Shown here one piece after another: positions 9,470 through 21,004 of a stretch of DNA of 64,000 bases. How positions within the stretch are numbered: the stretch's first letter is position 1; the number at the start of each line of letters is the position of its first letter. Origin of the DNA: Favolaschia claudopus. Taxonomy: Eukaryota; Basidiomycota; Agaricomycetes; Agaricales; Mycenaceae. Position numbers and translations under genes: made by a program. Location of the stretch: positions 248,001-312,000 of the forward strand of contig JAWWNJ010000131.1 of NCBI GenBank assembly GCA_037176885.1. Direction: 5' to 3'. The notes under the pieces were generated by a model. That model saw only the letters and a program-made list of their open reading frames with translations. It searched no databases and was not told the origin of the DNA.

Positions 9470-10242
9470 TCAGGCGGGTTGTGGGGATGTAATGCGCAGT
9501 TCCTTGAACTTGTCATCCAACAAGTCCTCCGAATTCAGTTGAATCCGGATACTCTCGATCTGCTCTTTATTTGGCCCGATCCTTTCGAGACGCGGGCCCA
9601 GAGAGTCCAAGACGTTCTCCCTCCAGCTTCCCAATGCGAGCTGAATCGCGCCTCGATCAACATTCTGTAGAATGTCTGTAGAATAAAAACGCCGGAGACG
9701 TACATTTCGAATGGTGACAACGTTCAAATGTCCCTCTGCCCGTTTGCGTAAAACGTAATGCCTGTTGAGATAATTCAAGAGGCGGTTGAGGACAGCTGTT
9801 CCAGAGGAGAAGTGGTCCCATTCCGTATCGTAGTACGATGCGAGTTCTCCATCGTCGCTGGTCGGAGCTGCCTGGAGGAAGTTGAGGGTATGACAAGAGA
9901 GTCGGTGATATTACCAGTGAAGAAGGAGCTAAATTCGCACCGCAGAAATTCGTTTGGTATGCTCGTCAAGGAAATTTTGGACTTGGGTGTAAATTTGTGC
10001 TAGAGATATAAGTGGTAAGAGCAGAGTATGCACATGCGCCTGGAGTGAGTCCTCTTCCAAATACTCCAGCATATCTACGCACCTTGACTCGCTTCAGAGG
10101 TCCCTTTAGCCTTGCCCTCAGCCACATAATTGAAGATCTTCGAATAAACGGCAGCATGGGCGGCGAATGTCAGGGGTTCGTTTCCGGTGAGTATCCCATT
10201 AACTGTGGGTTCAAGGTCGGTACGCCAGAGTTCTTCAGCCAT
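9470..10242 (-). CDS. Cullin N-terminal-like protein, truncated
   Basis: Four exons (10242-10083, 9999-9941, 9871-9704, 9664-9470) keep frame throughout and give about 193 residues. They align with the N-terminal cullin repeats that hold the adaptor in an SCF-type ubiquitin ligase: MAEELWRTDLEP, AAVYSKIFNYVAEGKAKG, IYTQVQNFLDEHTKRI, SYYDTEWDHFSSGT, the hallmark NYLNRHYVLRKR, then LALGSWRENVLDSLGPRLER. A full cullin has about 750 residues. The rest of the repeats, the RING-binding cullin homology domain and the neddylation site are all missing, so it cannot form a ligase. It may be a degenerate duplicate or a dominant-negative adaptor binder; the intact frame across three introns argues against simple decay. 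The two F-box-like genes next door could be coincidental. Confidence 0.68.
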
Positions 10243-10616
10243 GGGGGATCCGGAAGAGATGAGGGGTGAGATGAGAGGTGAGAACAAGATGGTTGTGAGT
10301 GGCTCCGCCGAGTCATGTTGATGGCGGACATTGCCGAACACTGTCTCCTAATCAATGATGACTGGAAAGTTCCGACGCACCTTGTCCTGTACCACCACCA
10401 TCTTCCGCCCATCTTCAACGCCGTAAACTCACGGCGGGGCGGGGACATCGCATCTAACTCAACCTGCAGGATACTCGGGCTCTTGGCAACATACCAGCCG
10501 AATTCAAGCCGAATTTCGACTTCTGGAGACCCAGTTCAGGTGGGCGTCGGATCTACATTGTACAACTGTGATTCACGAGCGGTAGTTTCGCTCCCACCAC
10601 CATTGCTTATTGAAGA
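10243..10616. other. Divergent promoter region
   Basis: Shared upstream region between the cullin-like gene (leftward) and the first F-box-like gene (rightward). No clear TATA was seen and nothing else stands out. Confidence 0.45.
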
Positions 10617-11923
10617 ATGCCCTCACAAAACCCTTTCAAAGTTCCAGAGCTACTCGATCTATGCATCTCTTGTCTTGAATCACCGTCCGATCTCATCTCA
10701 TGTGCTCTGGTAGCGCGTTCATGGGTCCATCCCGCTCAATCCAATCTTTTTCGCGCACCGGGGGAAGCGGACGATTTTTTCATCTCCCGAGATACTATGG
10801 CGGAGAACCTAGCAGATACTCTAACAGCCTTTCCTCACCTCATTCGATACGTTCGGGTCCTTCGCATCGAGCCGTCGTCTGACTTGTCGGGGTTCACGTT
10901 ACGTGGCTTGTGCGAAATCGCATTCACACACGTAGACATCTTGACTTTGAACCTCCATATCGTATTCACCCCGACCACCATCGAGCTGCTCGAGCCCGTC
11001 CTTCAATTACCCACCTTGCGCCATCTGACGATGTACTCATCCAGTTGTTACGCCGATACAATGCGTGTCCTCACACTCTGCTCGCCCAGCATCAAGCATC
11101 TCGATCTTGAGTGTTGGTCTGGGTCTACAGAAGCAGTGCTTCCAGCGCCATCGGAGAGACAGGCTCCGTCATTTCGGCTTACGTCTCTCCAGCTTTTCAT
11201 TTCAGACGACCTTTCCTTTTCTGAGCGTGCATTGTGGTCATCTCCACTGCCTTTTGATGTTTCTGCCATCAAGGCTATCTCCACAGGGATCCAGTCGCCA
11301 TTTCCGTGGCATACCATCCACAGAGATTTAATTCAGATTCTGGAGTTGAGTATGCAGGTGCGTATTCTCACTTCCACATCGCAAGATTTGACTCATCCAA
11401 CGATGTAAATTTTAAAGGAGGATCAAAACAAACCATTCGATCTCAGCCTATTCCCCAACCGTCGCTATCTCTCCTTTCATAACATTCCCGCACAATTGTC
11501 CCTGCTCCTTCCAACGTTGAAAACAATTCAGAAAACCAACCCGCATTCTATTCATACCATTACGATTTCCCTGACCTCCAAGCCCACTGCGTGTGCGGAA
11601 CTGGACTTGCTTCTCGGAAAATTGGGCTCGCCGCTCGCCGCAGTTGAATTTGAATTGCGGGACAAGTTGACGGCGAATGTGGAGAGATTGTTTCCGAGGC
11701 TGGTAGAGCAGAAGATGGTGAGGTTCAACCTACAAATTATCCATTTATTCGCGGTTCAGCCCATTCATTTTCTATGGCAGTTCCGCTCGATCCACCGCTC
11801 ACCCTCACTAGTCGAGGCTCGTTGGCGCGTAAGTCAATTCATGTTCCTCTTCTTCCGGTTCGAGAGATTGTAAAAGATTCTGATGATTACTCGTTGCCAC
11901 AGGATCTCGTCGAGAGTGTATGA
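10617..11923 (+). CDS. F-box-like / leucine-rich protein, tandem copy 1
   Basis: Exons 10617-11357, 11418-11717, 11760-11828 and 11903-11923, all phase 0, give 376 residues. The N-terminus FKVPELLDLCISCLESPSDL...CALVARSWVHPAQSNLFR is an F-box-type helical motif that would bind Skp1. The rest is a loose leucine-rich repeat region (LPTLRHLTMYSSS, CSPSIKHLDLECW, LTSLQLFISD), typical of the very large fungal families. It ends DLVESV. The substrate is unknown. The neighbour at 12512 has the same length and the same layout, so the two arose by tandem duplication. Confidence 0.75.
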
Positions 11924-12511
11924 TATGTATCTCGGGAATATAAATCACCTACTGTGAAAGTATCTTTTCTGTTCATATGTACAGATTTCGCGAGATTTGC
12001 CCCGTTTTCGATGTTGTTGCGTGTGGGCATCATGTCAAGGTGGACGTTGCAAATTCAACAATGATCGTTCCTGCTGTTAATCGACTCGCCACGCCTAGGA
12101 CCTCGAGTACTCTCAGAAGGTATTTTTTGAGGGCTTCAACTAGTTTTGCACTTGAAAACAGCATGTACCTGAATTTTTGTCCCAAAAACAAGTTGAGCTC
12201 ATTCGATAGAGAATCAAAACCTATTCGTTTTTCATACATATAGAAAGTTTTGCCACTTTTTCTGAAGCTTTCCGAGTGTTTTCTGCGAAGTCCGCACCTT
12301 TCAAATGGCGGACAGAAAGCATCAGCCAAAAATGGCAACGGTTCGGCTCAGCCGGTAATTCAGTGGTCTTGTTCCGCAAGAGCACGTGAAGAATCACCGG
12401 ATGGGGACGAGCCTACGCCAAGCCGTATGAGAATACATTCATTCCCGGCTGAACATCTCAACATCTTCACATCCACATCTTTCACCTCCCACCACCTTGA
12501 CTCCGCATCTC

Positions 12512-13818
12512 ATGGCAACGAAAAGCCCGTTGGTCGTCCAAGAACTTCTCAATCGCTGTATCGACTCTCTAGCTCTCAGTCGTTATTATACTCGGGATTT
12601 TGTCTCCTGCTCGCTCGTCGCACGTTCCTGGGTAGACGCGTCGCAAGCCAACCTTTTCCGAGCCCCCTCGTTCTTAGACTTAGACGATGACACTGTCAAC
12701 GCCATTCCGGCTTTCTACCGAGCTCTCACAACTAATCCAGCCCTCGCTCGCTACGTTCGCGAGCTCACCCTTCCTCCCTCCTTGCCCCACGACCTCAGCA
12801 AGATCAATTTCACTCGCCTCGAGCGTCTCTCCATCACAGTGAAATATTCCGTCTCGGATGGGCTCGGGCGCCTATTAGCCCTTCCCACCCTCCGCTACGT
12901 CTCCATCACCACTACCACAGTGCCGTTCTCGCATTTCATCAATGCATGGTCGCTTTGCTCGCCTACGATCGAGCATCTGGAGTTGTGGTGTCAGAAGGGA
13001 GTGGGCGACGCTCCTCTATCCGAGGTTGACACAGGAAGAAGCGTATTGATTCCCTTGAAATCATTTTCCTTGGATTATACATGCGACTTGGACTTTGATC
13101 TCACCTTACCTCGAAGTGTCTTCTTCCCCTTCGATTTCTCCACAGTCAAAGCCCTCGCAGTCGTTGTCCACGAGGAGATCCCGTGGAGCCTGATCCAGAG
13201 GTCTGAAGTGGAATCTCTCGTGATCTATAGTCCAGTGAGCGCCGCCTCTTATCTGTAAAAGATAGTCACAATGGGGGCCTTAATGATCCACAGGCCGATG
13301 CCTCCCCCGACCTCGATCTCTCCTCGTTCCCCAAGCTCACCAACCTCCGGATTGACTGTCACGACTTCATTCTGCCCAACATACTCGAGATTTTGTCGAC
13401 GATCTCTGCCTCACAGCGCGTACACACTATTTCCTTGGTCTTTGGAGAAGATCTGGATTCCCACCCGGAGCTATGTGACGCCCTTGACACGGTCTTGTCC
13501 TCTCTACCCACAACGCCTCTTCCTTGTGTTGAGCTCGAAGTGGACGATTGCACGGAGGAATTAAAAGATTCGTTCAAGAAGTTGATTTCGAAGAATATGG
13601 CGAGTCCTTCACCCCTTAGTGATGATTCATACTGACGAAAATTTAGTTACGAGTTGTCCCGTACTGTGAAAATGAAGATGAAGATGAGACGGAAGGAGAC
13701 CTGTGGTGGCAGGTAAGCCATTTCTATGTTGAACTTTGTTTCGGTAATTTTCGCTGACCCCACTCGCTGAAGAGGATTATAGACCGATTATAAATGCTTG
13801 GAACTGCAATTTATCTAA
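12512..13818 (+). CDS. F-box-like / leucine-rich protein, tandem copy 2
   Basis: Exons 12512-13234, 13294-13599, 13647-13712 and 13783-13818 give 376 residues, the same as the first copy. The N-terminus is PLVVQELLNRCIDSLALSR...CSLVARSWVDASQANLFRAP, then LPTLRYVSITTTT and CSPTIEHLELWCQ. The second intron must use a GC donor (GCGAGT) to keep frame, where copy 1 has GTGAGG at the matching place. The C-terminus differs: exon 3 is acidic (YCENEDEDETEGDLWWQ) and exon 4 ends CLELQFI. The ATG at 12512 is chosen because MATKSPLVVQELL matches the start of copy 1. Confidence 0.74.
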
Positions 13819-14581
13819 GATAATCCGATTTCTTCGACTACAACATCAATTTCTTGCTTGGGTTTGGTTCCGAATAGTCACATCCCTTATACACCGTCGT
13901 TTGCTTTGCCAAATTGCCAGAAGATTTTTGGTTTGTTCCGATCTCCGGCGCCCACCTTTTTTTCCCTTCCTCATCGTCGAGTCCATCGACCGTGGATCTG
14001 GACTGTCACGGCTTAAGCTGGGGCTCCGATTCTGAGCCAAACAAACTGGTGGTGAGTTCGTCGGTTAGCGTCTGCCGGCATATATACTTTAGCATTGGCT
14101 TTATTTGATGACATGTCACGGCGTCGTCGCCCCAGCTTGTCATGAACGTCTACCGCTGGCCCCCTTTGTACCGTCCACCGACTCCCGAGTCCAGTTCCGT
14201 TCAGCTTAATCCAATCCCCACGCCACCGTCCTCGACCAGGTCTAGCCCTGCCCCGACTCAGGATGAGTTCGTTTGACCACTCTGCTCCCCATTTGTTCAG
14301 TACCTTGCTGATATTTTCATGTACACCACCGTTTGTCACGGACGTCCAAATGACATGTTGATGTCTGATGTCAGTGTGTCATCTCCGGAACATCCCCAGG
14401 AGACCGAAACATCGATTCCCAGGCAATCGACAGGCAGCGATGTTCTGGGGACATCCTGCGCTCGAGGTTTCTGGACATATTTCGGATTTGCTGACGACGG
14501 TTCCGGCTTCCCATTAAATGATAAATTTTAATTCATAAAATTGTAAAAAAAAAAAGAATGAATTCAAGTGTGTACATAAAA
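13819..14581. other. Intergenic, no gene seen
   Basis: No motif-bearing frame. A run of eleven A residues near 14547-14557 followed by AT-rich sequence is the only low-complexity feature. Confidence 0.5.
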
Positions 14582-15205
14582 TCAAAGTACACTCGAGTAC
14601 ACTACAATTCTAAGAGAGAGCGCGGGGAGAGAGCAATGAGAGGAGAGGAGGAGAGTGAATGCATGAAACGAGAGGCAGGGCGGGGAAGGGGACTCGAGGT
14701 GGGAGAGGGACTTGAGTCTTGAACACACGGAGGGGTGAGTGGAAAGAGCGCTTGAAGTGGGAAGAGGACTTGAAGGGACAATATTGAGGTGCTTGGGTGC
14801 TTGAGGTAGGCGCTTCTGAAGCTTGCAGTCTTGATTTTTGAGGGTTTGGAGCTTGCGACCCCGGGGTTTTGCAGCCTTGAGATCTCGCGCACTTGAAATC
14901 CTGACTCTTGCTCTCTTGCCCTCGACGAAAGCTTGCTCCGAACCATACTTGCGACAGCCATTGGCCTTGAAGCACCTTGATGTGTGTGCGGTCAAAGATA
15001 AAGAGCCTCTGAAGAGGCGAGCATGGGGAGTGGGCAAACAGGGTGGGGGGAAGAAGAAGGGAGAAGACAAGAGCGACGACGTGGCAGCCAAGACTGACAA
15101 ACATCAACATGACAACACGTTGCCACGTGTAAATTTGACACCGCCTCTTCTTTGGATTTCTTGCCAAGTTGGAGTCGAAGTCTCTTCTGCGAGCGGGGAA
15201 GTATA
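14582..15205 (-). other. CTTGA-rich low-complexity stretch with long open frames
   Basis: Minus-strand frames of 172 codons (14582-15100) and 212 codons (14610-15248) overlap here, and on the plus strand the pentamer CTTGA recurs irregularly between about 14700 and 14900. The translated products are Ser/Pro-rich with no domain, and both frames being open is what a biased repeat would give. I do not call a gene. Confidence 0.35.
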
Positions 15206-15213
15206 TACAGGCT

Positions 15214-15486
15214 AGGCCCCCGGTCACTGACATATAGGTCTGTAACATTGAAAACCTGAATTTTGGCCTGATTTACTCTATTTTTCGGCACTGATGGCGC
15301 TCTGGCGGCCTCAAAAACCACGATTTTTCTTTAAAAATGCGCGCAAACGCTTAGTTTAGAGGAGCTGCATCGCCCTATCTAGTCAAAACCTCCGTCAGAT
15401 GGCTGGTTCGCGAAATAGACCTCTCAAATTGGACGTTGTTTTACTCTATGGATGTTACAGACCTATATGTCAGTGACCGGGGGCCT
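15214..15486. mobile_element. MITE with 35-bp perfect TIRs and 8-bp TSD
   Basis: The left end AGGCCCCCGGTCACTGACAT... is the exact reverse complement of the right end over 35 bp (15214-15248 and 15452-15486). The 273-bp unit is flanked by the direct repeat TACAGGCT (15206-15213 and 15487-15494). An 8-bp duplication points to the hAT superfamily, with P and Merlin as alternatives. No coding capacity, so it is non-autonomous. The perfect TIRs suggest recent mobility. Confidence 0.88.
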
Positions 15487-15494
15487 TACAGGCT

Positions 15495-15784
15495 GCTCGA
15501 AACCTTTGAAGAGGAGATTTTATAGACTCCCAAAAGAACTATCTATTGTAAATGCAAACATCCCTCGAGTCCACAGGCTTAACAACATGAGGTAGACACT
15601 TGAGATTCTCAGAGCAGGCTGGGATATTCTGAGATGTCCTTGGAACCTCCACCAGCTCATCGAGCTGAGGTTCTGCGGACGTTCCGGAAAATGAGCTTCC
15701 CTGGACATCGCCAATTATTGTTCCGGGGAGATCAGGCCTCGGACATCATTTCCACATCCTGTCAAAATGGTGGTGTAGTCTCAG
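15495..15784. other. Unassigned upstream region
   Basis: Between the MITE and the first recognisable exon of the next gene. The 5' exon or exons of that gene are probably here but could not be fixed. Confidence 0.4.
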
Positions 15785-16342
15785 TGTCGACTCTGCTCGA
15801 GAGGAGGAACGCCGGCTCCGCAACGAGAAAGCACGGATCCGAATGGCGCGGTGTGTCGCATCTTCGTCAACATTGGGATGCATCCTCATCTCTTCTTATG
15901 CCCCCGTAGGAAGCGCGCGGAAATGAAACTGAAATCGCCAGAAGTACAGGCCGAGTACGCACAGCGCGAGCGAGGATATATGGCTACGTATCGAGCCAAG
16001 TCAGTGCTGTCCATCTGTTTTCTTCGGTGCGCTTACTACTTCCCTTCTGTCCATGCAGAAACAAGGGAAAACTGCGGAAAGTGGAGACTATCCGGCGGCT
16101 TATGTGCGTATTGTTCTCTCTTCGTTTGATTATCTTTGACACACATCTTCGCGTCCAGCCGGTATAAGGAGGAGCATCATCCGAAGGTGTATGAAGCATA
16201 TATAAATCTACGACGAGCCAACCGCCATCTGGCGCGTCTCAAGAGGGCCGCGCTTAACGCTGGCGGTGATGTTCAGCCGGAGCCGGATGAAGACGAGGAT
16301 ATGTCAGATATAGAGTGGGCGGTTGCACAGGCCGACCTATAG
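15785..16342 (+). CDS. Basic, charged helical protein of unknown function (5' end unresolved)
   Basis: Four chained exons read in one frame: REEERRLRNEKARIRMAR up to a donor at 15851, then 15910 onward KRAEMKLKSPEVQAEYAQRE and GYMATYRAK, then NKGKLRKVETIRRL, then the last exon with YKEEHHPKVYEAYINLRRAN and a stop at 16340-16342. The protein is very rich in Arg, Lys and Glu, with an acidic tail PEPDEDEDMSDIEWAV. It is likely a long helix or coiled coil. I know many mushroom proteins of this style (R-x-R-x-x-Y-R repeats) but no function. The start codon was not found, so the gene is reported as 5' incomplete. Confidence 0.55.
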
Positions 16343-17228
16343 CTGTCGGTCGAAATTGTTCTTTACGCGTCTCTTGTTTGAATCAAATGTTCTCGTCCGA
16401 TTTCTGGGCAATATCAAGTTTTTGCGAGTCATAATTTAGAACGACGTTCAACGATCACACCCTCATTTTCAAGACATTCTCACTTATCTGCTGTATTTCG
16501 CGAGGAAATCGTTGGTGTTTCTAGCTTCCATTGTAGGGCCCAGATCTTGTCTCCTGAACTGCAGGTTCACGGCCTCTACGAATCCGTCCTTTTTTCGCCG
16601 CTGATCTGAAAAGTAGGTTACGTGATGACGCGGTCACGTGATAACAGCTCGTGAAATCGCAAACACCTTTGAAGAGACATAAATGAGTTCAGAGTTCATT
16701 TCTCCAATGATCTGTGCAGACGTTCGCTTGACCATGGCAGAATTGCTGTCAAATCTGTCATCTGCGGCCTCCGTTTGCAAGGGTCTGGGATGCTGGAATG
16801 ATCAAACTCCGTGAGCACAAGTTGCAATCCCTTCAGAAAAAGAAGCATCGTACTCATGTCCCAATATGTCTTGAACCGACGGCAATCATTCACTGAGCCT
16901 AACAGCAGTCACCACGAAGTAGATGCTATGCGAGGATCCACAATCCGTCAAAGCGTTTAATCGCAAAAGAAAGGAGAAATCACAAAGAACATCGGAGGGA
17001 CAATAGCGAGTATCAATCAATCCATTGTTCGCCCAATTCGAGACTTAGCCCCAGTGGCACCGGCCCGCGAATTCTTTGTCCGTTTTGCGAAGTGTCCACA
17101 GCCTATAAAAACGAGCAGCCCTCGCATCAAACAACCAGCAACATACCTTTCCCAGTGTCCACCACGACAGCCACTCGTCTCTTCCTCTTGTTCTCCCTCC
17201 TACGTTCGCCCTCATCACACAAACCACC
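16343..17228. other. Intergenic with CACGTGA motifs and a TATA box
   Basis: No gene was seen. Around 16615-16650 there is TTACGTGATGACGCGGTCAC followed by GTGATAA, a pair of inverted CACGTGA-type sites (E-box / bZIP-like). CTATAAAA at 17103-17110 is the likely TATA box of the gene starting at 17229. Confidence 0.45.
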
Positions 17229-18572
17229 ATGCCTAAAGTGACCTCCACTCCCGCAAACGCGACGCGTCGTTTCTCCGGTCCCTTCAGCGACGTGAGTTGT
17301 ACATGTCATGACATTCGTCCAAGCGGGGAACGCGGACCTTAATAATAACGGTGTTTCAGGCAACGAACACCGTCGTCGTTGGATTGGCTCTTATCCAGCA
17401 ATTGAAGGGACAACCGGTCTCTCGACGCGAGCAGCGTGTCCGCTCGAAGAGACTGCGCGTCGCCAACTCCGAGCCTAAGTCCGATGCCACCGACCGAAAA
17501 CGCGAGGTAAGCTACCGTATTCGTGGTGTCGTCCATGCTTGCGTTGACGCGCTTCGTCTTGAGGTCGTCGATACTGAGGTGGCACAGGCAGCGGCTACCG
17601 TGACTGCTTCAGTGCCACCGGTGTCTGCAACCTGCGATGAAACTAAGGTGAGATCCATCCTGCGAGAGAGATATCCGTTGATTGGCTCACTTTCGTTCAC
17701 AGAGCGAGTCTGAGGCCCGCGTCGTATCGCAGCCATCGACCTGCGAGGATGCCAAGGTTAGCTATTCTCTTCCGCGTCGCTAGACTCGCCTTCAATTCAA
17801 CCACTTACTTACAATCGTATCGACTCAGACTGCGCCTGCTGCGAGTGACGACACAGCCCTCGGGGACGACGGTCAGCTCGCGATCTACAACATCGAAATG
17901 GCGGATGTGAAGTACGAGCCGTGGTCGCACCCGGCCGGATACACCGTGAGTTGTTGTTCGCCTCATCACGTCCGGCGCGCCATTGATGATGATTATGATT
18001 TCACCCTAGGGCTACTACGACCCCGCAGTGGAGCTGCCATTCGAGTCGGGCGCGGACAGTCCCACCTATTACTCGGTGAGCCTTCAAGCTAATTGCTTCA
18101 CGTCGCCACTCACTAACGATACGAATCTCTTCCCATCCCCTCCCAGAACGAATTAGAACTCGCACCTGTGCAGCAGCACATCCCACCCCCACCCCTCGCC
18201 TACATCTCCATCCCATCCGCAAACATCCTCATTCCCATCCACCCCACCTGCGCTCTCTACTCCTGCCCCTGCTGCGTCGCTCCCGACGCACCCCTCCTTC
18301 CCCGCCTCATCGTCCGCATCCTCCCCGGCGCACCGAAGCCGAAGTACTACCTTGGCCCAGACGGTCAGAGCGTCTTCGAGGCCTGCTCTCGCGAGGACGT
18401 CCTCCCGCCTGAGATGCCTCGCACCGAATTGGAGGAGTTCTACGGCGTCAGCTACTACGGCGATGAGAACTGCGCGGGGTATGCGATGAGTAGCGCTGGG
18501 CCGGTTGAGGTGCTGACGTTCCGGGGTGGGGTGGGATATCCTGGCGCGTCGTACATCTACTACGGCGTCTAG
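17229..18572 (+). CDS. Uncharacterised multi-exon protein
   Basis: A chain of about seven short exons from ATG 17229. Exon 1 (17229-17291) is MPKVTSTPANATRRFSGPFS, and exon 2 from 17360 is basic (SRREQRVRSKRLRVANSEPK). Several short acidic or Ala-rich exons follow (VVDTEVAQAAATVTASVPPV; SESEARVVSQPSTCEDAK; IYNIEMADVKYEPWSHPAGY). The last exon, from about 18148, holds the only ordered-looking part: QQHIPPPPLAYISIPSANIL, Cys-rich CALYSCPCCVAPDAPLLP and a tail ending GGVGYPGASYIYYGV. The CPCC cluster might bind metal. The exon limits of the middle exons are approximate. I do not recognise the family. Confidence 0.62.
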
Positions 18573-19529
18573 ATGATGAGGATGCCTGCCAGTGGCGCAG
18601 CTTCGCTTCTTCTGAAGCTTTCTTTGAAGATGTTCGCGGAGCGTTGTCTCACCTGCAGCGCTCCGACCCACCTAATAGAGTACCTAATATGGATGGTAAG
18701 TATCCTTGTTTTCTTCTCGTCTCCTATGGACAGAAAAAATACCTACAAAATCCGCAAAAAAATATCCTCCATCGATATCCTTCGTTGTGTAATTGTATAC
18801 CGCACCTCCTGTCGTCTGTTTGGTTGGTAGACGACTTGTATAATGATAGCGTCCCCTGCTCGGCGGACTTCGTCGAAAGAGAGGGGATTCGCTCTGTGTA
18901 AATTTCCTTCGAGAGTAGGATCTGAATCATGAAGACGAGGGACAAGAAATCATTCATTACAAATACCGAGGCATTCGAACTGCAAGAATTTACTCGCATG
19001 CATCTCGAAGACGGGTTAAGTATCACGGACGTCGCCTTTGCGTCATCTGTACTATGTAGTGTTCAGGTTCCACCGTTCGGCGTTGAACAACGGGTCCAGC
19101 GGGTTGTCGACGGTCAGACTGAGATTCAAGCGCAGAGAGTAATATGGGCTTCGGGTCTGGAGCATAAGTGGAACGAAGCAACCAGAAAGCGAAACGAGAT
19201 GGTGGAAGTGAGCAAGCGATGGGCGGCATTTGCCGAGCATTGGCGCTGATCCCGATGATGTGACTTCGTGACCGACGCCTCTTGTCCGCCACCACAACTT
19301 CCAAAATCTCGGAACTGAATTCATTCTTCGTGTCCCGCCTGCATACTCTTCTGTCTCACCATCCCACACCCTCCGATAGGTTTCGTTGCGCTCCCGAAGC
19401 CCGAGTCAATGCCAAGCCTCGGTGGAAAGGATTCTTCATGACCTAAGCTAAATGACATCAGCGTTTCGTTTTTAAACAGCACCCTGAGACGACAGCCACT
19501 CAAACTCATCCCCGTCTCCTCCCACCACG
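18573..19529. other. Intergenic, one weak ORF
   Basis: A 106-codon plus-strand frame (18929-19249, MKTRDKKSFITNTEAFELQE...) is the longest candidate. It has no motif and no neighbouring exon, so it is left as a possible short gene only. Confidence 0.3.
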
Positions 19530-20719
19530 ATGTCTGCGACGAAGCTTCAACCCGCTATCGTTTCTAGTACGCGCATAACAGGCTCCAACCGAGATTTAGT
19601 CTAATTCATCCTGGCAGTCGTCCTCGTCTGTTCGCTGACCGGCCTCATCTTATATCGCATGGCGTTCGTACAAGCCCCGATGAGCGGGCTATGGTCCGAA
19701 TATCTTGACTCGTGCACATACCCCAAGACCACCTTTTTTCGCAATTCAATCTGCGCATTGGAGCCGTTGTTCAGAGATCTGGTGGTCAACGAGATTGGGA
19801 AAAGCTTTATGACGCTTTTTGGTACCGCTGGTGGGGTATGTACGATTCTCGTTCTAACTTCTTTAAACCCCGATTGTTCATGTATTTACCCGCAGGTCAT
19901 GGCGACATATTTGTTCATCAAAGGCGGAGAGCCCAACGCCTCGATTGTTTTCAACCCGCTGTTTACCATCGCCCATAGCCTCGCTGGTACGTTTTAGCGT
20001 CTTCGTATCTTTCCTTATATTATATTCATATTCAATGTTCAGGCCAGCGCTTTGGAGCAGGCATGGTCTTCCCCGTCATCCTCCCAGCCGCATTCGCCCT
20101 GTCGAAAGTTTTCCCTTCGCAAAAGACCGCTGCGGCTCCTGGCCCACCGACGTACAGCTATACAATATCCCTCTTCGTGATGCAATTCCTCGTCTTCGTC
20201 CTCTCCACGCTCCTCTCCTCCGTCCCGACCTCCAGCACCGCCTGGCCCTACGTAAACTACGCATTCCAGCTCTTCCCCCTCCTATTCCTGCCTCTCGCCC
20301 TCCTCGACACCTCGCCTCCGCCTCAGACCCACACCAACGGCCCCGCTACCCCAGCCGCCGTCCCCACCCTCAGCATCTCCGTCTTCACGTTCTACAAATA
20401 CCTCTACGCACCCCTCTGGTGGATGTCCATCTTCCAAGGCCTCACCGCATACTACAATATCAATCAAAACGCACCCTCACCCTTTACCCTCCCGACATAC
20501 TTCATGGCCCTCGACCTCGTCGGTTTCGTCGTCATGTTCATAGGGGTGTTTGCCGTGGAGTGGGTTGGCGGAGACGAGGTTGCGGTTGAGATGGGGTGGG
20601 GTGAGTTGGGGTGGCGGTTGGCGGGGACGGGGTTGGGGTCGACGATGGCGGTGGTTTTTGAGAGGAAGCAGAGGAGGGTTGTGGAGGAGGCAAGGAGTGG
20701 GAAAGTGAGGATCGGGTGA
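19530..20719 (+). CDS. Polytopic membrane protein of unknown function
   Basis: ATG 19530 opens MSATKLQPAIV, and an intron splits the first hydrophobic segment (IVLVCSLTGLILYRMAF). Later exons hold the segments VMATYLFIKGG...FTIAHSLAG, GAGMVFPVILPAAFALSKVF, TISLFVMQFLVFVLSTLL, YAFQLFPLLFLPLALL, a loop (TSPPPQTHTNGPATPAAVP), SVFTFYKYLYAPLWWMSIFQ and MALDLVGFVVMFIGVFAVEW. The tail is basic (VFERKQRRVVEEARSGKVRI). That makes roughly seven membrane segments. This layout occurs in uncharacterised basidiomycete proteins. It converges on family member A. Confidence 0.7.
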
Positions 20720-21004
20720 GGATGGGCGTGAATCCCCAAAACAAGCATAAAGCCAATTCTATTAGAACTCACTCTACTACCTAGTCGAGGTATTATAACT
20801 TGATTCTCGAGGCGAGAATTTATTCTGCGAATAAAATTGCGATTGCGAGCATCCTTTCTTTGTCGTATCTATCTTGGAGAATTAGAACAATAATAGTGAA
20901 AGACGTGAGGCATTGTGGGATTCGCATTACAATCGTACAAGTCTGTCATTCCTGACACTAATACTACCAGACCTCCTCCTCCTCCAAACTCAACTCTTCA
21001 CTGC

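Noticed and set aside
14610..15248. 212-codon minus-strand ORF as a gene
   Set aside because: Ser/Pro-rich low-complexity product and an overlapping open frame on the same strand; it also runs into the TIR of the MITE at 15214, which argues against a conserved gene.
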